Shown: positions 1 through 9,848 of the stretch, piece after piece
How positions within the stretch are numbered: position 1 is the first letter of the stretch
Layout of the letters: each line of letters opens with the position of its first letter
Notes under the pieces: generated by a model
Told to the model about the DNA's origin: nothing
Database searches by the model: none
What the model saw: the letters and a program-made list of their open reading frames with translations, nothing else
Made by a program: the position numbers and the translations under genes
Assembly: GCA_015179025.1 (NCBI GenBank)
Contig: WHUX01000066.1
Location: 124,001-188,000 of the forward strand
Length of the DNA stretch: 64,000 nt
Reading direction: 5' to 3'
Origin: Terfezia claveryi
Lineage: Eukaryota > Ascomycota > Pezizomycetes > Pezizales > Pezizaceae

Positions 1-50
1 AACCCCTGTTTCATACCCATAGATAATTTTTTAAACAAATAGTGCTCATA

Positions 51-588
51 CCGTATTAATTCGCAAGTAAGAATGCTGTCTTATTTCAAACGGGCGGTCG
101 TAGGGGCCTTGAATTTACTGTCTTATATACGATAAGCACGGAGTACTGTCTTCCGTAAGAATTTTCCCCCAAAAAAAAGAAATTCCGGAACAACCGATAG
201 CCGTATAATTGGTATCTACTTACACACTCTCCTCCCAAGCGTAATCGTAGCATATTGAAGCTTCCTCTTCAGTAATTTAATCTCCCTGCTCATTACCACT
301 TCCATCCGCCTCTCTCACCATCCTAAACCTCAAGGTCGAAACCTTCATCCTCTGTTGCCAGATTTCTGCAGTTGCAAATCGAGCTTGTTGTTTGCGCATT
401 GGGTCCAGCACGAGATGCCAGCGAAATTGACAATGGAACAAGTCATAGTGATGAGTGAAAGAAACCGGCTGCCCCAGCGTCGACAGACATTACTATACTA
501 CTGTTCTATAAGAAAAATTTGCTGTCTAATCCACGATTCGGTTATCTCGGCCAAAATTAGGCTGTTTTACCCCTGTCTTATACACCTA
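51..588 (-). mobile_element. MITE of the pogo-2 family, one end lost
   Basis: The left end is the inverted repeat CCGTATTAATTCGCAAG preceded by the TA target dinucleotide at 49-50. Inside, on the minus strand, lies the coding end of the acidic transposase tail, which is fused directly to the first transposase codons and the 5' leader. The body between them is deleted. The right terminal repeat is missing: the sequence breaks off near 588 and runs into LINE 3' ends. The same deletion junction appears in the intact copy at 46122-46707, so this is a copy of an amplified deleted founder and not an independent relic. It cannot encode a transposase. Confidence 0.85.
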
Positions 589-690
589 AGACGATCCTCA
601 TGGTCCCCTTACTGGGACCGAATAGGAGTAATGAGTCCGTCTCATAGCCTTAGGCTCCATAGACGTATAGACTTCAAAAAAAACAAAAAA
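589..690 (+). mobile_element. Fused 3' ends of LINE-1 and LINE-2
   Basis: About 593-632 matches the last hairpin and terminal tract of LINE-1, and 634-690 matches the A-rich terminus of LINE-2 (GCCTTAGGCTCC followed by the A-tract). Both are extreme 5' truncations and hold no coding sequence. Confidence 0.7.
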
Positions 691-800
691 GGAGTAATGC
701 GTATTTTATTTTTTAAAAACAAAACATATGACGGGGGGCCGCACCTCTGGGTCGGGCCTGGTGAATTATCCAACCCCAGGGCTGGTTCCTGTTAATTACA
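685..800 (-). mobile_element. RE-3 retroelement 3' end
   Basis: A T-rich stretch is followed by a block also found near 1510-1620 and 4030-4140. Read on the minus strand this is a conserved 3' block ending in an A-rich tail, as in a SINE or LINE terminus. No coding sequence or full-length copy is present, so the family stays unclassified. Confidence 0.5.
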
Positions 801-1505
801 TGACCAACCCTTCCTCCCTGCCTCCGCTTTTCCATCTCCCTTAACTGCTACAACTCTTCCCACACCTTCCTCGCGCCACTCCTGATCCGCAGCCATTTCC
901 TCGCAGCACCTTCCGTTCCCGTCTCCGATCTAGGACATACCTACGTGAGGGGAGCCGCATTTCGGATGACCCCACATTTGCTGAAGGGATCTTCTGTCTT
1001 CGGTCCGTTACGACACACAGGTCAGGCCCTTGATGGCTCGATTACCCCATCCCAAATCCTTTGATTTGGAAGACTGGGAAGGCTTGATGGATTCCGGCTA
1101 GTGTAGTGATTCAGGCTGGTGTAGTGATTCTGGCGGTTTTCCGATCCAGGTTCCAGGCTGCTACTCTGGCCTTTCAACCCGCAATTTCGTTTTTTACCTA
1201 CCTACACTGGAGTGTCTTTTAATCCACATCAGCATCTGCACCCCCTGCTTTCATTCTCAAATCAGAACTTCAACTTACTGCGGTAATTTGGGAGAGGAAA
1301 GCTTCCACGATCTCGGGCGGTCTCTCGTTGGCCTGAGCACGAGCTTTGGGGGGTATAGGATCGCAATTTTACAAAGGCTCGAGCTGTTCAAAAGTGCGGC
1401 ACGTTAAACTACTGCGCGTGCGATCGCTGAACTGGCTCTTCCCCCTCTCCCTGGTCCAGGAACCCACCTACCCCGGATATCTAGCTCCAACCTGCGCCCT
1501 CGCAA
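801..1505. other. No gene seen; short tandem duplication
   Basis: No convincing coding region is visible. A duplicated 18-19 bp block containing GTGTAGTGATTC lies near 1097-1135. The rest may be old repeat sequence, but it matched nothing else in the window that I could see. Confidence 0.4.
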
Positions 1506-1509
1506 TTCT

Positions 1510-1620
1510 GGGTTACTTTTTTGGTTTAAAAATTCACTACTGTACTCGTATTCGAGCTATTCTAACCTATGCCGAGATCTGACCGCATCCCGGGTGGATC
1601 CCGATCGATTATCCCTCTCC
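1510..1620 (-). mobile_element. RE-3 retroelement 3' end
   Basis: Second copy of the block at 685-800 and 4030-4140: a T-rich run, then a segment containing ACTCGTATTC, then a CTAACCTATG core. It is diverged and has no coding capacity. Confidence 0.4.
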
Positions 1621-1637
1621 AGGGTCGGTGTTCTGAC

Positions 1638-1767
1638 TAGGCCTGGGCACGACTCGAGCCCGACTTGGGAAATGCTGAAGCCCCAATATATTTTGTAAAA
1701 GCTCAAGCCCCACTCCAATGGCTCGAGCCTCCTTGGAAAATGACGAACCGGCTTGTGCCCAGGCCTA
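1638..1767. mobile_element. 130-bp hAT-type MITE
   Basis: The ends are near-perfect inverted repeats beginning TAGGCCTGGGCACGA, and they are flanked by an exact 8-bp target duplication GTTCTGAC at 1630-1637 and 1768-1775. Eight-bp duplications are characteristic of hAT transposition. The interior is only about 100 bp and non-coding, so it depends on a transposase elsewhere. A 525-bp relative with the same terminal repeat lies at 53418-53942. Confidence 0.92.
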
Positions 1768-1989
1768 GTTCTGACCCGCTCAGCAATCAGTTCAATTGGC
1801 TAATGGGATGATAATGATGGTTGGGCCGGCCCTGGCCAAGTGGACGAATTGTGAGCAGGTCAGAACAAACCCAGTTTGAACCAGTGCCACAGCACGCTTG
1901 CCTTCCATTTGCTTTTGTGTGTGGTCACAGTGATTCCCGTTCATCACTTCTTACAATCTTTGCTCACCTTTAGACTCGCAGATAACAAC

Positions 1990-2138
1990 GGCCTCGTCCT
2001 AATTTTTGTATTTAATTTTGCGTGGTTATGGCAAATTAACTTGCCTAAACCTTGAATCCACCTGGGCTTCTGGGTGGCTCCTCATAACAGGGCCGCATAG
2101 GAGTAACAAGTATTTAATTAAAAAAAAAAAAAAAAAAA
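1990..2138 (+). mobile_element. LINE-1 3' end, 5'-truncated
   Basis: It carries the LINE-1 terminal block (ATTAACTTGCC, then the hairpin pair) and ends in an A-run at about 2119-2138. The second hairpin is degenerate in this copy. No coding part is retained. Confidence 0.8.
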
Positions 2139-2296
2139 GCAGATAACAACAGCAGCGCTTACAGATCCCTCCGTTAGACCCGATTTCCCTCTTCAGACTC
2201 CAAACGCAACTAGTTCTTGATAGATTAGACTGCACTAAAAACCTAACCTAGCAAATCTGCTCAGCGCGCCCGACAACCTAACTGCCAGTGCAAACA

Positions 2297-2350
2297 TAAA
2301 GAGCCGTCTGGCTCCACAGACGTATAGACTTCAAAAAGGGAAAAAAAACA
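2297..2350 (+). mobile_element. LINE-2 3' end, 5'-truncated
   Basis: About 50 bp of the LINE-2 terminus with its A-rich tail. It sits just beyond the stop codon of the minus-strand gene at 2371-2910 and may supply part of that gene's 3' flank. Confidence 0.65.
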
Positions 2351-2370
2351 TAAAGAGACAATCGGGAGCG

Positions 2371-2910
2371 TTACCCACGAAACCTATGCATATCTGCGAG
2401 TGCTTTTAGAAGAGTCCTTCTTTGCACACGCATGGAGCGCTTGGACACCGGGGAATTTTGTTGTGGGTACGACCCTCGTGCTTCACAAGGGGGCACATTT
2501 GGCGGATTGATGATGGTCTTCATTGGATCCACGCTGAAGGAGTCGGTTGAGATCTGTAAGGGAACGCATGGAAGGTTCCCCCAGGGGTGCTCCTCTTCGG
2601 GGAAATAAAGATCTGGATTCTGCATCATCTGGGGGGGCATGCCTAGAATTTGCGATATTTCCTGCTTGGATACGTCAGGAGCAAGGGCCAGAATTTGCGC
2701 CAACTTCTTCTCTGTTACTCCCAGGACGATCGCGTGATCGGTGAGGCAGAGATCTTTAGTTGGATCCATGAGTGAGGTACTATTAGCCAAACTGGGATCA
2801 GACACCCCGGTGCCATCGTCGGTGTCCTGGTTTGCGCCAAATGTTTGGTAAAACTCCACCATTGCAGGGTCGGTACAATCAATTGAGTAGTTGGAGTATT
2901 GGCTGGCCAT
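2371..2910 (-). CDS. Unrecognised protein A of a two-member local family
   Basis: I do not recognise this family. The frame is open further upstream, to 3030, but I chose the ATG at 2908-2910 because similarity to the paralogue at 6497-7339 begins there: both have a YSN motif, then a (D/S)DPA..EFY.TFG block within the first 30 residues. The protein would be 179 residues, soluble, with no signal peptide or membrane segment. The middle holds ILGVTEKKLAQIL-like and SKQEISQIL-like segments, which correspond to the 15-residue unit that is tandemly expanded in the paralogue. The last 30 residues are basic (SKRSMRVQRR), as in the paralogue. It has no frameshift or stop among decayed transposons, which suggests a functional or recently active gene. 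Expression is not shown. Confidence 0.6.
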   Translation of the reverse strand: MASQYSNYSIDCTDPAMVEFYQTFGANQDTDDGTGVSDPSLANSTSLMDPTKDLCLTDHAIVLGVTEKKLAQILALAPDVSKQEISQILGMPPQMMQNPDLYFPEEEHPWGNLPCVPLQISTDSFSVDPMKTIINPPNVPPCEARGSYPQQNSPVSKRSMRVQRRTLLKALADMHRFRG

Positions 2911-3249
2911 CGTAATGATCTGGGAATATTTACTAACGAGAATGGGAGATTTACTGAAGTCTTTTAATGGGTACAAGATAGTTTGACAAACAGAAGATAT
3001 ACAGAGGCAAGTGGTTCGGGGCGGGCTCAATTATAAATACCTGTACAAACGTGGTTTATGACTGGCTTTGACCACAGCTCGACACAATAATCGGATTGTA
3101 CAAATTACAGGGTTACATTGGCCAAAAGGGTCTGGCACGATTGTAGGTTGGCCAACGGACAGGGCACCAGTCATTGTCTTGTTGTACCTAAACGATACCC
3201 GCTTATATTCGAGACATCGTTTATAAACAAGGTATGTGCGTCAAGGCCA

Positions 3250-3385
3250 GCAGTAAAATTGACATCTACTAACAAAAGTGTGGTCCTTGCATATTGCATA
3301 GCTTGTTCTTCAGTGATATACTGTAGTCCCAGATAACCTGCTAATCACTTCCATCAGCCTCCTCTTCATCTAAACTGTCGTGGAA
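3250..3385 (-). pseudogene. Relic of pogo-2 type transposase tail
   Basis: On the minus strand the segment resembles the acidic C-terminal coding end of the pogo-2 transposase (EEEADGSD-like, then a tail before the stop). It is diverged and carries no terminal repeat, so it is an old fragment or a relative of that family. Confidence 0.4.
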
Positions 3386-3519
3386 GGCGTGGAAAGTTTC
3401 GAGGCCACGGAGGCCTTCTTTAGTTACTTATATTTCAAGCTCACCTGATCCTCTCACGCGAGTCCGATTTGTTTACATGGCTTAACTGTAATAAGCTCAC
3501 CTGCTCCTCTCATAGTCAT

Positions 3520-3850
3520 TTTTCACCCCCCTTTATTCACCTGGTCAACTGTTTTGGATTTACGAGTTCCCTTTGGATCTAGGAGTTCCCTTTGATTTTC
3601 CAGTTCCCCCCGGGTTGGTTTCGTTCTCACGAGTTTCAGTGTTTTTAGTTTTCCTTCGGGGTCGAGGTTCAGTCAGGCCCCCTGGGTCATTGGGCGCAAG
3701 CCTGTTAATGACAGCATGGGACTTCGATCGGTCTTTATATCTAGCGTCCTGACAGATTAACGTGCCTTGTCCCTGAATCCACCCGGGTTTCTGGGTTGCT
3801 CAAATGGGACTGCATATGAGTAATGAGGGTTTAAAAGAATTTTTTTTTAA
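3520..3850 (+). mobile_element. LINE-1 3' end, degenerate
   Basis: It contains the CAGTCAGGCC block, the GTTAATGACAGCATGGG block and the hairpin CCACCCGGGTTTCTGGGTTG, then an A/T-rich tail. It is more diverged than the other copies, and the second hairpin has collapsed. Confidence 0.7.
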
Positions 3851-3865
3851 AATGTCAAGATCCAG

Positions 3866-3999
3866 GTATTTTTTTCCTGTATCAGGAAATAAAGTCTGGT
3901 TGGCCTTTTGACATCTGTCAATCAGGTGCTGTATCTTTTTTTCCTGTATCAGGCCATAAAGTCTGGTTGGCCTTTTGACATCTGTCAATCAGGTGCTGT
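3866..3999. repeat. 67-bp tandem duplication
   Basis: Two nearly identical 67-bp units follow each other; the CCTGTATCAGG block starts at 3876 and again at 3943. The units differ at only a few positions, so the duplication is recent. It is non-coding and lies directly after a LINE-1 tail. Confidence 0.85.
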
Positions 4000-4029
4000 A
4001 AAGGACACATCAGATGGCAGGAACAATGA

Positions 4030-4140
4030 CTATTTTTTGGTTTTAAATCATTACTCGTATTCAGGCTAATCTAACCTATGGGGACCGCACCCCCAGATCG
4101 AGTCCGGTAAATTGTCCCGCCTCATGGCCGGTCCCTGCCC
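4030..4140 (-). mobile_element. RE-3 retroelement 3' end
   Basis: Third and clearest copy of the RE-3 block: a T-rich run, then CATTACTCGTATTCAGG, then CTAACCTATGGGGACCGCAC. It shares no sequence with the LINE-1 or LINE-2 termini. Confidence 0.5.
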
Positions 4141-4639
4141 CACTCCCCCGGAAATAACGAACTGTTCTGGGGGAATTGGCTGAATGCGCGAATGGGCTGG
4201 CCTAGTCGCGAATGGGCCAATACAAGTATGGTGGTCAAAAAAGGTAGGCTCTTTAAGGATCTAATAAATCTATTCAAGAAGACATTCGGTCTCATAATTC
4301 TTCACACAATAATGAAAAATATGATAGAGAAGGCGACAACCACTACCGGACTGTGAAGACCTACTCTGACGTGTTCAAAAAAAATACCACTAAAGCTCGT
4401 CAAAATATGGTGAAGCGATATGAACAACAACAATGAACATAGAACTGAGGTCTTCACTATTTTGGTGATATTGTTAGTATACATATACCTAGACAAGATA
4501 GTCATGGCACTGATGACCGACGCCTCTATTGTCTTGTTATGGGCACCTCGCCCTGACCGTCATGCTCTATTAATTATAAATGGCATGATGGATCGGCATT
4601 ACCCAACTCGTGAGCTACTTCGCATTCCCGACTCAACAC
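4141..4639. other. No gene seen
   Basis: AT-rich sequence with only short open frames and no recognised domain. It ends at the T-run of the next LINE-1 copy. Confidence 0.4.
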
Positions 4640-6345
4640 TTTTTTTTTTTTTTTTTTTTTAAATACTTGTTACTTCTATGTGGTCCCGTTAGGGGGAACA
4701 TGATGAGCCGCCGGAACCCGGGTGGATTCAAGCACAAGGCAGGTTAATCTGCCAGGTCTTTAAACAAATGGGGGCGAGGCCGCGTGCTGTCATAATCGGA
4801 CTGTATCCGATGACCCGTGGCCTGACAGCCTCGCCCACGGAAATCAAGGTAAAGGTGACCTCATGACAAATGACAAAGCGGCTTAGCGGACTTGTGAAGG
4901 ACAAAGTGGACTTGTGAAACTTAAGCACCGAAAAGGAAGCCCTCATGACAATCCGGAGAATAAAGAGATGATATGATTGTGAAAATAAGGGGATGAATTC
5001 GTGACAAAGTAAACTCGTGAAAATCTGCGGCCTGAAGACTGGTGAGAGATCAGGTGAGCTCGTGATAGTTGGAATTAACAAACGCCACCGTCGCCTCGAA
5101 GCATTCCTCCCCCTCCTTTCTCCACTCAGGCTTGTCCAGTTCTTCCCAGCGCGCTTGTCCCCCAGGATGCCGATCCTCATGCGTCTAAATTGCGGACAGT
5201 CGAAGGTAATGTGCTGACCATCCTCAAAGTACCGGTGTCCGCATCCGCAGGCCTTGGACTCCGCCTTGTGGTGCAACCAGCCTTTTTGGGGCCCTCGATT
5301 CGTACGCATCCAAATATAAGCCGAGTGCATGCCGACCTGTTGAATAAACCAGCTTACACCATGGGATATCATCATGGTATAGCGGCCCCACTCATGGACC
5401 CACACGGCCCACACGTATATGTCATACTTATGCAAGGCATACATATGCTCACTCGCTCTTTTATGTATATATATATAGCTGCGATCCTCGCTCTAACTAC
5501 TTGACACTCATCACTTTAGTCAAGTCATAGGTACGCTCGCTCTTGCTCTCTCTCTCTCTCGTGGTTCTAGTGAAGTCTTCTTCAGTGAACCTAGTGATTC
5601 ACCGCTGCCTCACCTTCAATACGACCCCATTCGCACCTTTTTACCCCAACCCCGCCTTGGATCTGGCTTCCTCTCGGATGGTTTTGAAGGCCGCTCGCAG
5701 GCCCCCTTACGTAACCGTGCGGGTGGAACCTCTTAACTCACCTAGATGTGATTCGAATGAGTCCCCGCGGTACGCCTTTTCATTACCATCGATCCCTATA
5801 TGGCTTCTAACCCAGGCAAACAAGAAGTCCTTCCTACCCGCAGACCTAACTAGTTAGACATGGTTTGATCTCAGCCTCGATGCTCGACCTTGGGGGTTGG
5901 GGGTGTGCCTCGGCTCATGTTGTGGATGGCTTGTATCTCGGCTTGGGAATCTGAGAGAAAAGCTAGCATATCTGAATTCTCCGCTTCCAGGGCTAACCTG
6001 ATGGCATTAGGTATCTGCTACCGTGGCTGTCTCCCCCAAATACCCACCATATAAGTCGGTCTTTCCGTCCTTCCAGTCGGTGCTATAGATCCCGCCGGTG
6101 ATCCGCCCCCCGTCCCGTACCATCGGTGTAGCAAACTCTCCAGCCCTCCTCTAGAATGGATCCTATCTCGGCGATCCAATAGGCATGATGTTTAGATTTC
6201 TCTGAGGTCGGGTCCATGATCTCTTGGATGATGATGGGGAAAGGGCTGAACACGGTATGTGCCCATGAGCAAGGGGGAAGGATATTCGAGCTAGAGTTGG
6301 GGACATTATGAAGCAGTAAAGCAACTTGTTCAGCGGAACTCACAT
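4640..6345 (-). mobile_element. LINE-1 copy, 5'-truncated, with broken RNase H and C-terminal end
   Basis: The 3' end lies at the left (T-run 4640-4660 on the plus strand, then the hairpin block). Read on the minus strand, the copy encodes the start of a LINE RNase H domain (YTDGTGRG near 6125), then a shifted and stopped remainder, then the C-terminal Cys/His segment (CGCGH..EDGQHITFDCP) near 5200-5260. Members of the Tad1 clade carry this RNase H plus C-terminal zinc-binding order. A 1-nt frameshift just after YTDGTGRG and a stop near 6010 inactivate it. A solo LTR interrupts it at 5338-5621. The 5' truncation point is about 6345. Confidence 0.85.
5338..5621. mobile_element. Solo LTR of an unseen LTR retrotransposon
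   Basis: The 284-bp insert starts TGTTGAA and ends TTCAATA. It is flanked by an exact 5-bp duplication CGACC at 5333-5337 and 5622-5626, and it splits the LINE-1 C-terminal coding region. The terminal bases resemble those of the copia LTR in this window (TGTTAG..TTAAA), but the sequence differs, so it is a separate family. Solo LTRs arise by recombination between the two LTRs of a full element. Confidence 0.75.
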
Positions 6346-6496
6346 GTGCAAGAGGGGTTTGTCACAAAAGGTTGGGATCATATACCAAATTTTATTATTA
6401 CATGTGTATAAAATAACAAGCAATCAGAGGTCCCTCAGGGACTCGGTCATCTATGTATCTCCTGCGTACACTAAAAAATGTAAGTTCCTACTAGGC

Positions 6497-7339
6497 TTAC
6501 TTGTGGAGCTTCCCGGGGGGAGAGTTTTGGCGGAGAGAACGGCGCAGCGCACGGAGGGCGCGAGGGGTCAGCTTTGGCCCCGAAACATTCACGGTGGGTG
6601 CTGGAATTGTTACCACTTCTTGGTGGATGGCGGACTCAGGTTGAGCGTTGGGCACATTGGAGTGAGTCTGCGACAGCATGAGGCGTGGGTCGACCGTGCT
6701 TGTATCTGTGGTGGTGGAATGGAGAGTGTTGTTGTCTTGGTTACCACTAGCGTGTTCCTGGAGCTCGTAAGGGTGCAAGAATTCTGGGTTTTCCACCAGC
6801 GGGGTCATGTTGGTCAAGATGCGGTCAATCTCATCTTGGGAGAATTCCGGAGCATTGGTCAAGATGCGGTCAATCTCATCTTGGGAGATTTCCGGAGCAT
6901 TGGTCAAGATGCGGTCAATCTCATCTTGGGAGATTCCCGGAGCATTGGTCAAGATGCGGTCAATCTCATCTTGGGAGAAATCCGGAGCATTGGCCATCAT
7001 TTGGGTCAGCTCCTCTTGCGTAACTCCCAGGATAGCTGCATGCATACTCAGGTAGAACTGTAGATCGTTCTCATCGAGAGTATATTCAGTATTGGGGTCT
7101 GTGATACCAGTGGTAGCCTGCTCGATGGTTGGGTTGACCTGTTGCGTATGGTTATGTTTGGTCGTTGGTGCAGGGTTATCTAGGAGGTTGGGGACAGTCA
7201 TATCGGGAGCAGGTGTGTTGTTGCTCATGTCATCCATCATCATGCCAAAGGTATTGTAGAACTCGATGATAGCGGGATCAGAGTGGTCAATGACATCATT
7301 GGAGTAAGGGCCGAAGTGAGAGAGAGGGGTAACAGGCAT
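6497..7339 (-). CDS. Unrecognised protein B with 15-residue tandem repeats
   Basis: I do not recognise this 280-residue protein. It begins at the ATG at 7337-7339 and is uninterrupted. Residues 8-30 match the N-terminus of protein A (2371-2910). From about residue 110 comes an AAILGVTQEELTQMM segment. It is followed by four nearly perfect copies of a 15-residue unit (QDEIDRILTNAPE.S) and a partial one, predicted to be helical and acidic. The C-terminus is basic (TPRALRALRRSLRQ). There is no signal peptide, membrane segment or zinc finger. Protein A has only one or two diverged units, so the array expanded in this copy. It lies between LINE fragments but has no stops. A protein-protein interaction or regulatory role is possible but unproven. 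Confidence 0.62.
   Translation of the reverse strand: MPVTPLSHFGPYSNDVIDHSDPAIIEFYNTFGMMMDDMSNNTPAPDMTVPNLLDNPAPTTKHNHTQQVNPTIEQATTGITDPNTEYTLDENDLQFYLSMHAAILGVTQEELTQMMANAPDFSQDEIDRILTNAPGISQDEIDRILTNAPEISQDEIDRILTNAPEFSQDEIDRILTNMTPLVENPEFLHPYELQEHASGNQDNNTLHSTTTDTSTVDPRLMLSQTHSNVPNAQPESAIHQEVVTIPAPTVNVSGPKLTPRALRALRRSLRQNSPPGKLHK
6812..6991. repeat. 45-bp coding minisatellite, four units
   Basis: Units run 6812-6856, 6857-6901, 6902-6946 and 6947-6991, each starting GGTCAAGATGCGG, with one to three differences between units. The period of 45 keeps the reading frame of protein B. A fifth, diverged unit follows at about 6992-7030. Confidence 0.95.
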
Positions 7340-7796
7340 TATAGAAGGATTGTCGTAAACGTGGTTGTTCTGAATGATGCGTTAATTATTTATGGGAAAA
7401 TGAAGTGTAAAAATGCGGAGATACTGAGAAATAACGTCAAGGGGGCCCGTATTCATATCACTTCACCCATATGGGTCATGAGGGATACTAGTTTTGGCCA
7501 TTTCCTTGAGCTTCAGGATCACCGAAGCCGGGGCCATCATATCTGGATAACAGAAGCTTTTCAGGGTCATCGCACCGCCGGGCTAATGATTTACTTCTTA
7601 GCTGTAAACCATTGCAAAACCTGGGTGGGCGCAGGCGGTCTGCAATGACTAAACGGTAAGGGATGTCATATATAGTTTGGATCCTTATTTGTATAACCAG
7701 GACATTAGTATTTCGTATTCCAGATGACAAAATTTGATCATATTCAACTTTATCAGGAATGCCTGTCTGGACATATACTTACACTGGTTCATAACT
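7340..7796. other. No gene seen; 5' flank of protein B
   Basis: No repeat or coding region was recognised. The first 100-200 bp would hold the promoter of the minus-strand gene ending at 6497. I see no clear TATA or CCAAT arrangement. Confidence 0.35.
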
Positions 7797-7952
7797 AGGT
7801 TATTCAATCTAGATTCCGCTATCCGGAGCAAGGCGGGGGTGTTAAAGGAGGAAGGGAATGAGAGAATTAGCCTGGGAGGGGATGTTCCCTTCGTAGAAAT
7901 TCCCTTGGTAGACCTAGGACTTTCAAAGGATTCGGCAACTGATCGGTGGGTA
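7797..7952 (+). pseudogene. LINE-2 fragment upstream of RNase H
   Basis: The plus strand encodes SKAGVLKEEGNERISLGG and a following VDLGLS..SA.DRW segment. This matches the part of LINE-2 just before its RNase H domain (minus strand, about 39650-39800). The fragment has no ends of its own and is cut by a LINE-1 tail at 7953. Confidence 0.75.
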
Positions 7953-9290
7953 AGGATTTTTTTTTTATTTTTTTTAAATACTTGTTACTCTTATTCGGTC
8001 CCAGTAACGGGACCATGAAGAGCCACCTGGAAACCCAGATGGATTCAGGACAAGGCAAGTTAATCTGCCAGGTCCGGCGCGCAGAAAGCAAAGAGGAACA
8101 AACTCAAGCGAACCGAGGTCCCATGCGACCATTTACCGGCTTGTGCCAGATGACCCAAAGGGCCTGATTGAACCTCGACCCAAAGAAGAAAAACCCCACG
8201 CAGGTGAGAGAGAGAAAATTAGAAACCGCTCGCCAGTAGAAACCCGATAATCAAAACCCAACAAAACTCCTCGCAAGTGGAACTCGACCCTAACAAAACC
8301 CCTCGCAAGTAGAGGAAAAATAAAACCGCGCTATAGTATGCCATAATAACCCCTCGCCAGTAGAAAAATAAAGGAAAGTGTTATAAGTGTAGAAGTGATC
8401 CTCCCTATCTCGCCCCTCGCCAGTGGAAGTAATATGTGTCAGGAGGAAGAGTGCCGTGAATCCCCCTAACTCGCCCAGTTGTATGTCGTAGTTCGGAATA
8501 ATCTCCTGCCCATGCGGAGCCCATGTGTAAGGTCGATTGCCTCCGTCATATAGATGACCAGTGATGATGCCAGCTTCCCGATCCTTCTGTCCTCCTTTAA
8601 AAGCCAGCGAATTCCCTGGATTTGTGCTGTCTTGTTATCCTTTTCGATCCAACGGCGCATCAGACCGGGCTTATATTTTGTTGGAGCCGCGTGAAGTACC
8701 ACGGCTTGTAGTCGCAGGGGTGGTGGATTTTGGTTGGTCTTGGGGGGGTAGTCGGGGGTGGTGTCACTTTCGCAGGCGCTTTGCCCTTGTCCTTTGGTGG
8801 TTGACGCGGTGATGGTGGGGTGGTGGTGGTTGCTGCCTCTGCATTCATGCGTGTTGGAGGCGGGTCCGTATTGGTAGAGATGCTGTTGGTTATCGGCTTC
8901 GGTTTCGGGGTCGGAGGTGTGGCCATCGTGGTCTGGGTGCTTGTATCTATTACAGGGGGGGGTAGGGCTTGTGGTGGGGATAAACTTTCGTATATCTTTT
9001 TGCTGTCTCTCGAATACTGCTAAAGTCGTGATTCGTAACAGTAAGCCCTAACTCCTCCTCAAACTGACTGAGGACTCCATCGATGTAAAAATCCCACTGT
9101 CCTGATTTTCTACCAATCCTCGCATCTTTGTAAGGCCAGTCAAAAGATTTGGGAAGATCGATAAGGCTTCGTTCTTTTCGTTCTCGAATGGGGCGGTGGT
9201 CATGTTTGTGTCGCTTTCGTACCCAACTAGAGGTGGTGGCTGTGGCTGTGGCTGTGTAGGAGATGGTGGCTGCGGGTGCCTGGTGACTGG
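7953..9290 (-). mobile_element. LINE-1-type copy with 3' end next to an ORF1-like part
   Basis: The left edge is a LINE-1 3' end of the variant hairpin subtype (GGTCCC stem). On the minus strand, 8466-8702 encodes a segment with IQGIRWLLKEDRR and SSLVIYM, which resembles the gag-like ORF1 product of Tad1-clade LINEs. Upstream, 8660-8926 is Pro/Thr-rich, and about 8953-9290 is another open segment with a DWPYKDARIGRKSGQWDFYI motif. Endonuclease and reverse-transcriptase sequence are missing between ORF1 and the 3' end, so this is a deletion product or two adjacent fragments. An imperfect repeat CCTCGC(C/A)AGTAGA occurs in the 3' part (8220-8420). The ORF1 assignment is from general pattern only. 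Confidence 0.5.
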
Positions 9291-9730
9291 CTTTTTTTTT
9301 TTTTTTTTTAAAACTAGTTACTACCTATGCGGCCCCGTTAGGGGGGCCATGAGGAGCCACCCGGAAACCCGGGTGAATTGAAGGGAGAGGCAAGTTAATC
9401 TGCCAACCCCAGGCAAACTAAATACAAGGACGGACGGAGAGGAGGCCCCATACTGTCATTAACGGACTGGCCGAAGACCCGTGGGCCTGACTGAGCCTCC
9501 TAAATTTAAGAACTGAAAGGAACTAATAATTGATAACCGAGGAAGATGAACTGAACTTATGAAATCGTTTATGGAATGAGAACTGGAATTATGGAATATG
9601 AGAGACAAACGGAACTCGTAAACTAAGTGAGCTCATAGTATAAGAGCTTGAAGAAGGCCTCGGTGGCCTCAAATTCTCTTCCCCCTCTTTTCTCCACTCT
9701 GGCTTGTCGAGCTCCTCCCAGCTACTCCTT
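9291..9730 (-). mobile_element. LINE-1 3' part, 5'-truncated
   Basis: T-run, double-hairpin block, CAGTCAGGCC block and the last coding codons (GAGGAGCTCGACAAGCC on the minus strand) of LINE-1. It stops about 5 bp before the left end of the hAT element. Confidence 0.85.
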
Positions 9731-9848
9731 TAAGACAGTGTCACCAACCGGCCAGGCCAGCCTGCAGGCCGCCGGAGGCCTGGACTGAGGGCCGAGGTCC
9801 GTGCTGGTCTGAAACAGCCTGGGCCGGCCGCGGCGGGCTATCTCATGG

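Noticed and set aside
2911..3030. A longer N-terminus for protein A starting at 3030
   Set aside because: Similarity to protein B begins at the ATG at 2910, and the extra 40 residues have no counterpart.
4640..4660. T-runs as pol III terminators
   Set aside because: Each T-run is the reverse of a LINE A-tail next to a conserved 3' block.
6812..6991. Regular direct repeats as a CRISPR array
   Set aside because: The units abut with no spacers and encode repeats in frame.
8820..9381. Gly/Val-rich plus-strand frames near 8.6-9.4 kb
   Set aside because: They are the complement of the Pro/Thr-rich LINE-type coding region on the minus strand.
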